Shown here: positions 1-11,200 of the stretch, one piece after another
Layout: every line of letters begins with the position of its first letter
Numbering within the stretch: position 1 is the stretch's first letter
DNA from: Mesostigma viride
Taxonomy: Eukaryota > Streptophyta > Mesostigmatophyceae > Mesostigmatales > Mesostigmataceae
Assembly (NCBI GenBank): GCA_009746045.1
Contig: RPFO01000312.1
Span: 4,524,976 to 4,588,975, forward strand
Reading direction: 5' to 3'
DNA length: 64,000 nucleotides
Program-made: the position numbers and the translations under genes
The notes under the pieces: generated by a model
What the model was told of the DNA's origin: nothing
The model's input: only the letters and a program-made list of their open reading frames with translations
Database searches by the model: none

Positions 1-77
1 GAGCGATCGCAGCAATGGTGCTCACCACTAGACACTCCCGGCCAGTTAGGCTAGAAACACACGCCCTGATCAAGCAT

Positions 78-285
78 GCTGTTTCCGGCCCCACCGTCTA
101 GGTCATCTAGTCGCTCCACACGTAAGCCAGCCATAATTTCAATGCACAAGGATACACATTTCCATCACCATTCATCTTCATCATCCTGAACGACTCGAAA
201 ACGCGGAAAAGATAACGGCAGGCTCGAGCTACCATGGTCCGGATTCTCCCGATTTCTGGCCTGCGCTGGTTGTCTCTTTGATAAC
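78..285. repeat. Direct repeat copy 1 (about 200 bp)
   Basis: This segment, starting near the GTTTCCGGCCCCACCG motif, recurs at 1648-1857 in the same orientation with few differences (for example one copy has an extra AGAG after TAGTCGCT). The two copies bracket the broken LINE ORF1-like sequence, so they could be a duplication around an insertion or element-borne repeats. I see no TG...CA ends that would mark an LTR. Confidence 0.75.
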
Positions 286-295
286 TATACAAGCG

Positions 296-350
296 CTAGG
301 GCATGGCTTCTCAACAGAGAGTGACTCTCTGCATAGGCAGAACATGGCTA
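296..350. repeat. Dispersed repeat shared with 3266-3340
   Basis: GGCATGGCTTCTCA, a short gap and CTCTCTGCA, followed by a similar ATGGCTAAA-type stretch, recurs at about 3266-3340 in the same orientation. This ties the left edge of the window to the foldback element family. Confidence 0.55.
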
Positions 351-505
351 AATGCTAGTCCATCCATGCGGCGGGGGTCCCACTGTAGGCATGGCTAGGC
401 TAAATTCTGAAGGCGTCATCCATGGGGGGCCATTATGGGCGCACATGCGCGTAGGCCACAGTGCTAGGCTAAGCCTGACTAATCTACACTACTGTTATAT
501 ATTCC

Positions 506-1669
506 CTAGACTAAGTCTGCTGGGGTGGCAGGAGGTGCCTGCCAGGGCTTGTGGTCAACGTGGATGACCGCCCCCCTCCAGTATACCGGTTTCTCCCCTG
601 CGCTCTGCCGGAGCTGAAGGTAGGTCGCGGGCCATAGCTCGCGTCGCCGTTGTTGCTGGGCCAGGGTCAAGTCGTCGTCCAGCGTGTAACGATGAGTCCG
701 CGAGAGCTTCTCGCGGCATTTAAGGAACGACAGCTTGTCCGCCATGTACTTAGAGGTGAGGAGCACGGGTGCCGGGCCAGCCTTACCCCGCGCGCGGGGG
801 AGGCGGACAGCCAACATCCGCAGCTCACCAGTGACTAGTTGCATGGGGGCAAGAATGTCGCGCACAGCGGAGCAAGCTAAATGCCGTGAGAAGAGTCGTC
901 GAGGTCTCGTCAGCCGGCTGGTCGAAGTGCTTGACTATGACGTTGCGGGCTGCGCTCACTTGTCGAGTTCGGCCTCCTCACGAAGGTCGAGTGCTTGTTG
1001 CTTGAGCTGCGCCGCGACGGTGGAGGTGGTGGAGGTGGTGTGGTGCTTCAGCAAGTCCGCCCAGGTCTGGGTGGGAGGAGCATCGCTGGCCGGGCCAGCA
1101 GATGCCAGCTGGGCAGCGATGTCCTTCACCGCCTGGGCGGTGCATGAGGCCTGCGGTGTCGTGCAAGCACTCAAGGGCGGTGCGGTGGCTTGGAGGCGCT
1201 GGCCGAGGTCGAGGAGCTGGGCCTTGATGTCGCAAGTGGAGGCGGAAATGGCAGTGGAGGTGGAGGCGGCGGTGGTGGAAAGGTGAGGGAGCTTAGTGTC
1301 TAGTAGCCAGCGTGCCTCCCATTGCCGCCACATCGGCAGCAAGGCCGGGGGTCACGTGCTGCTCAAAGGCTTCCGTAAGGATGGAACGGAGTGTGGGTGG
1401 GGAGATGGATGGAGCCCAGATTTCGCCATCAGAGCGTTGGAGAAGGGAGCAGAGGATGATGTGTTGGAGTTTGGGGCGGGGGCACCCGATCGAACAGAAA
1501 GCTGGGTCCGCTGACCCAGGTAGTGCCGTCGGGGTGGATGATCGAGGCGGTCGGTGTCGTGGAGATGGAGGCACAGGTCGTAAAGCGAGGCGTAGTCCCC
1601 ATAGAAGAGGCATATGCAATGCATGGCAGTTGCCGGGGACATGTTGGTTCCGGCTGTTTCCGGCCCCAC
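506..1669 (-). pseudogene. Broken ORF1-like gene of a non-LTR retrotransposon
   Basis: Read on the minus strand, the protein pieces lie in shifting frames. 1293-1619 includes the motif AFEQHVTPGLAADVAAMGG, 956-1342 is Ala/Gln-rich and probably coiled coil (QLKQQALDLREEAELDK), and 506-865 ends in SRTHRYTLDDDLTLAQQQRR followed by WRGAVIH. The two middle pieces are bridged, after a frame change near 955, by ARNVIVKHFDQPADE. A coiled coil, then a short RNA-binding-like region, then a basic 'DDLT..Q..RR' tail is the layout of LINE ORF1-like nucleic-acid chaperone proteins. The assignment rests on that general pattern; I could not align it. The frame changes and in-frame stops show it is dead here. 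No reverse transcriptase is adjacent. Confidence 0.45.
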
Positions 1670-1857
1670 CGTCTAGGTCATCTAGTCGCTAGAGCTACAC
1701 GTAAGCCAGCCATGATTTCAATGCACAAGGATACACATTTCCATCACCATTCATCTTCATCATCCTGAACGACTCGAACACGCGGACAAGATAACGGCAG
1801 GCTCGAGCTACCATGGTCCGGATTCTCCCGATTTCTGGCCTGCGCTGGTTGTCTCCT
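1648..1857. repeat. Direct repeat copy 2 (about 200 bp)
   Basis: Second copy of the 78-285 repeat, same orientation. Both copies contain CATCACCATTCATCTTCATC and TCTGGCCTGCGCTGG. They diverge immediately afterwards, at about 285 and 1857. Confidence 0.75.
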
Positions 1858-3039
1858 TGATGTTGGTCCAGTCGATCGTGATCGGCGACCTGGAAAGGTT
1901 GGGGCCGAAAGCGCGGTTCTGTTGGGCGCGATTCAGCTGGGCGACTAGCTGCATTAACTGTCACTGCATGATTAATGCTCCGTCACATCCTCGGCGTCTG
2001 CTAGTAACCAATTAGAGCGCCGCACCCGGGCTCAGTCAGCTCTACCGGCTGGGAGCTCCCTCTTGTCACCCATACCATCCGACACCGCCGCCTCATTGCC
2101 GACCATCTTGCCCGCACAGACCAGAGTACAGTAGTGAATACTGATGTGCCGGTGGGCCCTGCGGGCGGGGTTAATTACTGATTGATTAACACGTAACAGC
2201 GTTACGTACGTGAGCTATTCCCGCATTATTATGGGTGGGCTCAGCACTGGCCAACCAGGTAGACACCGCGTCCTATGGGCTATGGCAGGGTACGTACCGC
2301 CGGTACCCGGCCTGCCCGGCCGTCGCAACCCGGCCACTGGCAAACTTGCGCGCGCCCCGCACCGGCGCGGCTCGACCCGGACCTATGTGACACAATTGTT
2401 TGATCGAGGATCATTGCGATGCAATGGCAGGGCTTCTGGGATTATCTGCACCATGGCTCCGCGTCCGCATGGTAGACAAGGAGAACTGGGCTGCCATCTG
2501 CGATAAGCACGTTCCTCTAGGGGCCGCATGCTCCTGTTTTCTCCCCACGCCCCCCGGCCGCGGTCCATTGCGCTAGAATGCAGGGTTGAGAAGTCCACAA
2601 GTGGAGTTTATTGCCCCTGAGGAGTGAGGATAGCCGCTATATGTACTACCGCCTTGTCTGCCATTACAGTAGAGGACAGGCTCAGATGAGGATTATATCC
2701 CCCTCTAGTGACTGTATGGTTGGGGCATGGTGCAGACGATATATATTTGTAACTTTCGTGTAATTATTAACTTCTAATGAGATTAGCATAGTACGATCTG
2801 TGCATGGCATGCCCATGCACATGACACGCAAGTACTTATACTTATACCGGCCCTCAACCCAAGGGGCCGTTTACGTACATCGTCCACACTACCGCATTAC
2901 GTACGGCCTTGGCTGCATGCGGGGCTTTTTTACTAGTGACCCTACACCAGCATATGCCGAATTTTCTAGAATTGACCGATAGATATATGGATGCATATTC
3001 GAGCCCTGCAACGTACCTGATGCCAGCACCCCATTGAAT
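1858..3039. other. No recognisable gene
   Basis: I see no credible exon or RNA here. Short open frames lack recognisable motifs. The only structure is a GAATT tandem run just beyond it, at about 3035-3056. Confidence 0.5.
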
Positions 3040-3365
3040 TGAATTGAATTGAATTGTAACATAACTCCGTTGGGAGTACATGTAGCACATATCCCTGAGA
3101 AGGGGCATATGGCATTTATAATACACTCTTGGCTACTTCCTGCAAGGGTAGGGTGTAAACTACACCAGCTCTAGGTGCACCAAGTGCACCTGCACCACCA
3201 TGATCTCTCAGAGCTCAAGGGGGCCTGGCATGGGGTGGAGGATCATCATGGCTATTATACAAAGGGCATGGCTTCTCAGCAGAGAGTAGCTCTCTGCAAG
3301 GGCACAGCATAACTAAAAAAAGCTAGGCATCATCTGGTGTGGGGCACATCATAGGCACACATGTA

Positions 3366-3672
3366 CATTTTCTGATTTGGCACGCCGCAAAGGTGAAAAC
3401 CATTTGCGTTTAGTGCCGGTCCGCGGAAAACGCGATCTGCAAATGAATCCAGGCTGGAATCGAACTGGGGACCTCTCGCACCAACTTTTGCTGGCTATAG
3501 GACGGACGTCTCCGGATCCTAAGGCATCACCAACTGACACCTACAGTCATCCGCAAAAGTTCTCCTTTCCGGGGAGTGATGCAAGCCTGTCGGATTTGGT
3601 ACTAGATAAATCATTCGAGATCTGTGTGTGTAGGAGTACTACACATGTGTCCACTCGAGACTTGTTCAGTCT
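3366..3672 (-). repeat. tRNA-derived SINE-like repeat, copy 1
   Basis: On the minus strand it holds AGTTCGATTCC, which matches the Pol III B-box consensus GGTTCGANTCC except at its first base. About 75 bases upstream lies GTGTCAGTTGGTGATG, which resembles an A-box/D-arm. This is a tRNA-like head without a clean cloverleaf, joined to an unrelated tail, as in SINEs. A second copy follows at 3762-4075. I do not call it a functional tRNA because the acceptor and anticodon stems cannot be drawn convincingly. Confidence 0.4.
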
Positions 3673-3761
3673 CGAAACGTGAGACGGGCTGAACACGGCT
3701 GGAACCTTCTTGAGAAGGGGGCGTAGCCGGTACTAACGAGATCAGCCAAGCGCATATTCTG

Positions 3762-4075
3762 ATTTGGCACGTCGCAAAGGTGAAAACCATTTGCGTTTAG
3801 TGCCGGTCCGCCGAAAACGCGGAAAAACGCGATCTGCAAATGAATCCAGGCCGGAATCGAACTGGGGACCTCTCGCACCAACTTTTGCTGACTATAGGAC
3901 GGACGTCTCCGGATCCTAAGGCATCGCCAACTGACACCTACAGTCATCCGCAAAAGTTCTCCTTTCCGGGGAGTGATGCAAGCCATTCGGATTTGGTACT
4001 AGATAAATCATTCGAGAGCTGTGTGTGTAGGAGTACTACGTGTACACGTGTCCACTCGAGACTTGTTCATGTACA
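3762..4075 (-). repeat. tRNA-derived SINE-like repeat, copy 2
   Basis: Near-identical to copy 1 in the same orientation. It shares the B-box-like AGTTCGATTCC and has a small insertion (GGAAAAACGC) near its 5' side on the plus strand. Both copies sit between the inverted arms of the foldback element. Confidence 0.4.
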
Positions 4076-4315
4076 TGGCTACAGCTGGTATGGGGCCCGT
4101 AATTCCATTCCAATGAAAATGTGCAGCACCCCATGCCAGGCCTTTTAGGTTTGATACATCATGGTGGTGCAGGTGCATTCAGAGCAGGTGTAGTCTACAC
4201 TCTACCCTTTCAGGAAGTAGCCCAGAATGTATTAAAAGCCATATGCCCCTTCTCAGGGATGTGTGCTACATGCATGTACTCCCAACGGAGAAATGTTCCA
4301 ATTGAATTTTATTTT

Positions 4316-4669
4316 TAATTTCAACGCACCTGAAGAGGAGGTAGTTGGTGTCAGTTCAGACAGGCCCAGGAAGTTCTCGTTTGATATCCTGTTGGCAATG
4401 TTGAGTATTGTGCCTTTGTGGGAAAACACAGATAATATCTTTGTTATATCATTTAGATGGCCATATGGCCAGTGCCCAAACCAGAGTCTATGGTACTTAC
4501 AATTGTGCATATCGCCCAACCGAACTCAAAGCTGGCAAAATATATCAGCCCAGATTAAGACTATAACTGTGCCAGTGCCGGTGACACCAGTATAGCTACT
4601 AGTACACATGCATACACTTCGTTTGAAACACACACGGATCTTGGCCAACGCCAATTCCTGTACATAGCA
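4316..4669. other. Downstream flank, nothing recognised
   Basis: AT-rich sequence between the foldback element and the stop codon of the minus-strand gene. It presumably includes that gene's 3' UTR. No motif I can defend. Confidence 0.4.
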
Positions 4670-5209
4670 TTACGATGCCAAGCTAACTTGCCCGACGGCA
4701 GGTGTTAACCCCAGCACCGCCAAATCCGTGCTATACAGCCTGCCGAGGTTTTCTTGGTCTCCTTCGACCCCGCCATCGCCCATCTTGCGCGGTATGGCGG
4801 CCTTCCTCTCTTTCGCCATCGCCATCCCCTCCATGGGGGTCACCAGGTTGTTGCTCAGCGGGGCCAGCGGGCGGCGCTGGGGCGGTTTGGAGACACTCTC
4901 GGTCACCTCTGCTTGAGAGATCACCGATGCCGCATCCACCGACGCAGGCGACTCTGGCAGCGCGCCGCTCGCTGTCGATGTCTGCCTGCTTGCCTGCTGG
5001 CTGGTTTGCCTGGCCAGCACCGTGCGTGATCGAGGTGACAAGTCCTGACCCTGCGTATCAGTACCCTGGCTGGCGCCGCTGGGATGCACCTTGCGCAGGC
5101 GGGCCTTGGCAGCGCCGGACGCAATCTCCTCCCGAATCGTCTGCTGAAGGGTGGCCATTGCAAGCTGTTCAGATGACAGCGGCTTGGGCGGGGCCTTCTG
5201 TCTCCGTAT
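4670..5209 (-). CDS. Exon 8 (last) of the fascin-like gene
   Basis: Follows CTACATTGTCCAG| and runs in phase 0 from IRRQKAPPKPLSSEQL to a TAA at 4670-4672. It contains the WH2-like IREEIASG...RLRKV segment and a Ser/Pro/Gln-rich disordered tail (QTSQQASRQTSTASG, KPPQRRPLAPLSNN). Confidence 0.6.
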   Translation of the reverse strand: MRRQKAPPKPLSSEQLAMATLQQTIREEIASGAAKARLRKVHPSGASQGTDTQGQDLSPRSRTVLARQTSQQASRQTSTASGALPESPASVDAASVISQAEVTESVSKPPQRRPLAPLSNNLVTPMEGMAMAKERKAAIPRKMGDGGVEGDQENLGRLYSTDLAVLGLTPAVGQVSLAS

Positions 5210-8200
5210 CTGGACAATGTAGGGACACCAATCAGTTGAAGACCAAACAGTCAAACAGCTGCGATGCCTCCAGAATGGTGCTACAAACAAACAAGTCTCC
5301 AAAAGGACAGCAGGCGTTATATTCATTGCATGGCCTATATTCATGCATGACCACTCAGTAGTCTAATGCATACCCAAACTCAACGTTAGCACATCAGAAC
5401 CAGCATTCCAGGAAACTGTTTGCCCCTGCACAGCATGTGTATTTGGTTGCCACCACCGACCTGTGTCGAGGCATCGCAACAAGTACTTGTCCACGGCGTG
5501 GGACAAGTGCACAGCCAAATTCCCTGCGATCACTGTGATTCCTTTTTGCCTGGTACCACTCGCAGATTTGACCGTCAGATATTCGGCCCGCCAGTCTGAA
5601 CTGTCGGATCTTGGGTTCCAAATAAAAGTATGACACTTTTGAAATGTTGGTGGTTTTGGGGAAACTATGGAAAAGGTGGCGCCCTGGCGCGGTCGTATGC
5701 GTGGCCGTAGATCAATCATCGGACGGTTAAACTGGATGAGCGGAAACCCAGAACGAGAGGTCTGTCGTCAGGATCAATTAAATCAGCGGCGAAAATCGTT
5801 GGGGGAAGGGTGGGGGTGGCGGGGCGGGAGGTGGCCGCCCAAGAAACCGCCCCAAGAAGCCGCGGCAGACTACGGGCGCGCTGAACCGTTGTGGAGGGGT
5901 GGCCAAGAAACCGCGGCAGTTACAAAAGGCGCCATGACTGCGCGCACTGGACTTGTCAGCCTGGACCTGGTCAACAAGAATATTCTGCCGGCAGCCTGCT
6001 TCTTTTCCGGGCCTGGACACTTTCTAGATCGGAATCTGTAATGTCTGGCCCACTCTGGTTCCGGGAGACAATCTCTACTAAAATGGCAGCCTGAACTAGG
6101 CCTAAAGATTCAATCATGGCTCCGGACTGCTCCGGAAGATGGTGGATTCTCCCTTTTTTATTTCCGCGAGGCGGTTATTGTTCAACTGATGAACTTTTCA
6201 CGCGGACAAACAACAGGTAGGTACTGCAATCTGGTTCAAAAGCAACTTCCCCGCCTCCCTGGAAACTGAACCCCCGACGCAGTCGGGGCACGTGTAGGGT
6301 GTAGATTCCGTAACGTCTTTATTTCATGTCCATCTACGGACACGATGGTCCGAGAAATGAAAAATTCATTGCTTTGGACCAATTCTGACCAAATCTCGGG
6401 ACAAATCTACCAGTTCGTACTTGTCCCACTGCAGTGGTACAAGTTCCGCACTTGTCCCACTTGTGGACAAGCTGCTTGTCTCACTGGACACTCGTGGGAC
6501 GCAGCGCTCTAGTGGCCACTCGGGACGACTTGTAGTCACTCGGGCCATGCGGCCCTCGTGACTACAAGTCGGCCCTCGTGACCACTATAGCGCTGGTCCC
6601 ACTCGGGTCCAGTGAGACAAGCTACACATGATCGGACAAGTTTGCCATGCATGCGCCGACCTCACATTTGCAGAGAGTGGATTTGGTTGTCTGATGGGGA
6701 CCAGATGATGGTCACTGGTACTGCCATGACTATCGGGGAGTGGTAACCGATGCATGCAAGCAGATGCTGAGCCCCTCCCCTGTGGGTAGGTGGCCCACTC
6801 TGCCGGCAACATGAACAAGGAGTCAATCTTGTCCATATACACAGGCGGGTTATGCGTTCTACTCAGATGCAGAAAGCATCAGGGAGTACACAGGGAGAAT
6901 AGACAACCATCTCTGGACTACCATCAATACTCGGGTGGGTATCATCTGGACTACCATCGATACTCGGGTGGGTATCACCTGGACTACCATCAATACTCGG
7001 GTGGGTATCACCTGGACTACCATCAATACTCGGGTGGGTATCATCTGGAATACCATCGATACTCGGGTGGGTATCACCTGGACTACCATCAATACTCGGG
7101 TGGGTATCACCTGGACTACCATCGATACTCGGGTGGGTATCACCTGGATTACCATCAATACTCGGGTGGGTATCACCTGGACTACCATCGATACTCGGGT
7201 GGGTATCACCTGGACTTCCATCGATACTCGGGTGGGTATCACCTGGACTACCATCAATACTCGGGTGGGTATCACCTGGATTACCATCAATACTCGGGTG
7301 GGTATCACCTGGACTACCATCAATACTCGGGTGGGTATCACCTGGACTTCCATCGATACTCGGGTGGGTATCACCTGGACTTCCATCGATACTCGGGTGG
7401 GTATCACCTGGATTACCATCAATACTCGGGTGGGTATCACCTGGACTACCATCGATACTCGGGTGGGTATCACCTGGACTACCATCAATACTCGGGTGGG
7501 TATCACCTGGACTACCATCGATACTCGGGTGGGTATCACCTGGACTTCCATCGATACTCGGGTGGGTATCACCTGGACTACCATCGATACTCGGGTGGGT
7601 ATCACCTGGACTTCCATCGATACTCGGGTGGGTATCACCTGGATTACCATCGATACTCGGGTGGGTATCACCTGGACTACCATCGATACTCGGGTGGGTA
7701 TCACCTGGACTACCATCTATACTCGGGTGGGTATCACCTGGACTACCATCAATACTCGGGTGGGTATCACCTGGACTACCATCGATACTCGGGTGGGTAT
7801 CACCTGGACTACCATCGATACTCGGGTGGGTATCACCTAGACTACCATCGATACTCGGGTGGGCCTTACCTGCTGGCCCTCGCCATCCTCCAATCTGGCG
7901 GACCGCGTTGACTCCCGCTTATGCTGATGGCCGTCCACGTCCCAGGACTGCCCACGGACAGGGGGTGGTGGCACCGGCGGGGGACCCCGGCGTTGCTGCG
8001 AGCTCCCATGATCCTGCTGGCTGCCCCCATGGCTGCCGCTGCTGCCATACGTATGGTCGGGGTAGCCCTTTGAGCTGACCCGTGAGTCATGGTCCTCGCC
8101 CTCATGCATTGCGTGGTGGGCGTGGGAGGAGCTCGAAGAGAAGGCAGCCGCCTGCCGGCCGCTACTGCTGCCAAGCGACAGGCCAGACGAGGAGGTATGG

Positions 8201-11200
8201 TACGGTAGCCCGGCGCCGTAGTACGCATCCCGTTCTTTACCCGCGAACGCATCATAGCCAGAATGGTGTCCGTCCTTCCCAAAAGATGCGGTTGGTGCAC
8301 CCAGCATCAGCGCACGGTTGCCGCCGCCAGCTGGCGCACCGTTGCCACCTGTCACCCGCACATTATCGCAGCACCAACGTGCACCACGGCACAGAGCCAG
8401 CCAGTGGGGACGACCCAACAGTTTCAAATATTGAAGAAACAGACGTCAACTTTGCGGTCAGGTACATGCAACCAGTGCAACTATATGATGTGCCGCATAT
8501 GGTGCAGGCAGGAGGGATGCGGTGCACGCACAGGATGGCACATGCGAGCCCTGCCGCCGAGAGCGCCAGGGTCCCTGCAGTGCTATCCATGCGAACAGCC
8601 ATCTCCCCCCTGCCAGGCTCAACCCCCACCCTACTCCTATCCTTTCACGGGAAAAGCTCCGGCATGGGTAGAAAGGGGTCAGCGACACTGGCAATGCCCC
8701 ACAAAGGCTTCCTTGCCTCAAACATGGAAACGAGCATGGCTGCAGACGCGCCGGATAAATTTACCGAGCATGTAGGACGCACGCAGGTTTGCGGGCAGCG
8801 CGTTGGGCGGTGGAATGCCGCGCGAGGCCAGCTGTTTCTGCCGCACGCGCCACAGCAGCAGCGCTTCTTCCAGCTCGCTGCCGTGCGCCTGGCTCTGGCG
8901 CAGAAGTTCCTGGAGGGCACCCGACTCCTGCGCGCGCCATGCCACCTGGGGGGGGAGAGGGGTGGGGAGGGGTGGCGCACCGTGCACACAAGGTCTGGCG
9001 GCGTGGGTTCGGGGGGCAAGACCATGGCCTGGGCCAGCGTGGCAGATATTCTCCCAAGGCCACGGCGGGAAACACCGTGTGACGGCAAGGAGATGGCGAC
9101 AAGTTGTGACGGGTCGTGGCAGCGTGCCTGCTACGGTAACGGGGTGCAGTATGCGTCCACAGCTCAAGGTAATGTCTAAAAGGTTATTGCCGGATAATGC
9201 AATAAGGCAAGGCAGGGCGAGGGCATATAAATATGCCTGCTGATGGAACCTAGGAGACCATAGCTCCATCGGACGGGACGACGAAAGCCTGGGAGATTGT
9301 GCGGTGAGACAGGCTATGCCCCCCCCCCTTCCTGGTACAATCCTGTGGATGCGATCGCACCGGGCGGGTCACCAAAGGATGCTCTATGGCACGGGCATGC
9401 TGGTGGCCAATGCTAGCTCGCGGTACCCCTGCTGCCCCACCCCCCTATGCCTGCCCATGCGTGGCCCCACCCACCTCAGCCTGCATTGCCTCGAGCTGCC
9501 GCCCCTTGTCCTGCAGCGCCTGTTGCAGCTCCGACACCTGCGCCGCCAGCCGCCGCACTTCCACCTTGTCACGCTTGCCTTGCTGCAACAGGCGGTGCTC
9601 TGGGGGCCCACGTGAACACAAAGTGATGCCCGCGCCCAACCATATATTGACAGGTGTCCAGCAGGGCACACGCGTGTATGCGCATGCGGTATGTGAGGGG
9701 CAGGGTGAGGCGGGGTGCAGCGCGTGCGCCCATCTAGCCACGCTTGTGTCATGCCTACTATGGAGGGCAGGTGCTGTTGTGCAGCCACCTAACATCCCCC
9801 ACTACAACAGCCGACGTAGCAGCCTCCACCTGTGTCCCCACTTCCCAGTAAAGGGCATTAGATGGTGATGCTTTTGGCAGCATGCATCCGCCGTGGGGGG
9901 CATCCAATGCCAGCAGCAGAAAAAGATTCCACCAGCGTGGCGCGGCATGCATGGCAGTGGGGATGACGGCCGACGAGGGCCATGGCGGGTTGGGAGAATG
10001 GATCAGAAGCAGTCGATATAGGGTGTGGCATGCACAGCCCACCATGGAGGTCTGTGGCATGCACCCAGCCCCTGCTGGGGTACTCATAGCCCTTTCCAGT
10101 GAACATGGGAGCCAGCAGGCAGGGGTTGAATTCCTGAGAGGCTGCCCTGTTTGATGTGGCCTGATGCAGCCTGTGCGTGTGGCACGTTGGAATTAACAGC
10201 TCCAGACACCCCGTACCCCATGGCCCCTGACCCGCTTGCGGCTCGCATGCCCACTCTCTAGCCCCATGCCCATCCCCACACGAATGTGCGCGCTCTCAAG
10301 TTCCGTGCGTACCGCTCTCCCGCAGGTCATGCACCAGCCGCTCCGCCTCCAGCCCCACACTGATCAGCTGGCGGTTGCACTCCTGCACCTGCAATGTGCA
10401 CCCAGCGCAGACAAGCGGGATTGCAAGGGAGACATGCCGCATAAGGCCCCAAAGGAAAACAAATAAAAATGTGTTGACATTCGTTAACGACTCTCATTGG
10501 CAATCGCCAAAAACAACAAGGAACAAGAAAAACGAGGCATGGTGGGCAGCAGCCCGTGACGTCTGCTGGCATGTGGCCACGGGCAACGAATGCCCTGTGC
10601 TGAGTCTAACCGACAGGGTGTGCATTGGGAGTAGCCCATGGGTGGATCATCGAACCAAGCTCCATCGCCTAGAGTGTCATGCAAGCCATGGGTTGATCAT
10701 CGAACCAAGCTCCATCGCCTAGAGTGTCATGCAAGCCATGGGTGGATCATCGAACCAAGCTCCATCGCCTAGAGTGTCATGCAAGCCATGGGTTGATCAT
10801 CGAACCAGGCTCCATCGCCTAGAGTGTCATGCAAGCCATGGGTGGATCATCGAACCAAGCTCCATCGCCTAGAGTGTCATGCAAGCCATGGGTGGATCAT
10901 CGAACCAAGCTCCATCGCCTAGAGTGTCATGCAAGCCATGGACTGAAGTCGTACGCAGCATGGAAACGGCAAGCAACGCTGCCGCACAACGGGCAGCATG
11001 GAAACGGCAAGCAAGGCTGCCGCACAACGGGCAGCATCGAGCAGGGAGTTACTGCTCACAGAGAGGTGGCGCACATGATGGAACGGGAAAGCACACCCAT
11101 GCTGGGCAGGTGGAGGGATTTGTGAGCACGGCACGGAAGCGAAGGGCCATCCCTGTCGACCTCCCTCCTGCCCTAGAGTTAGCCAGCCCACCAACTCGTG

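Larger units (their letters stand above)
3040..4315. mobile_element. Foldback element with roughly 200-bp inverted arms
   Basis: The left arm (about 3040-3245) and the right arm (about 4110-4315) are imperfect reverse complements. Both read TCCGTTGGGAGTACATG, then CCCTGAGAAGGGGCATATGG, GGCTACTTCCTG, CTGCACCACCATGAT and GGCCTGGCATGGGGTG in the same order when one is complemented. The inside is filled by two tRNA-like repeats plus a spacer, with no transposase, so it would be non-autonomous or a chance inverted pair of one repeat family. A related arm fragment occurs at about 20255-20305. Confidence 0.65.

Noticed and set aside
3366-3672. Functional tRNA gene
   Set aside because: Only the T-arm/B-box-like motif is convincing; no clean acceptor or anticodon stem, and a tail unlike tRNA. 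Kept as SINE-like.
6790-7911. 373-codon YHLDYHQYSGG-repeat protein on the plus strand and a 285-codon VIPTRVSMVVQ-repeat on the minus strand
   Set aside because: A 33-bp unit stays in frame by arithmetic. It sits inside an intron of a minus-strand gene whose flanking exons join in phase; substitutions are not biased to synonymous sites that I can see.
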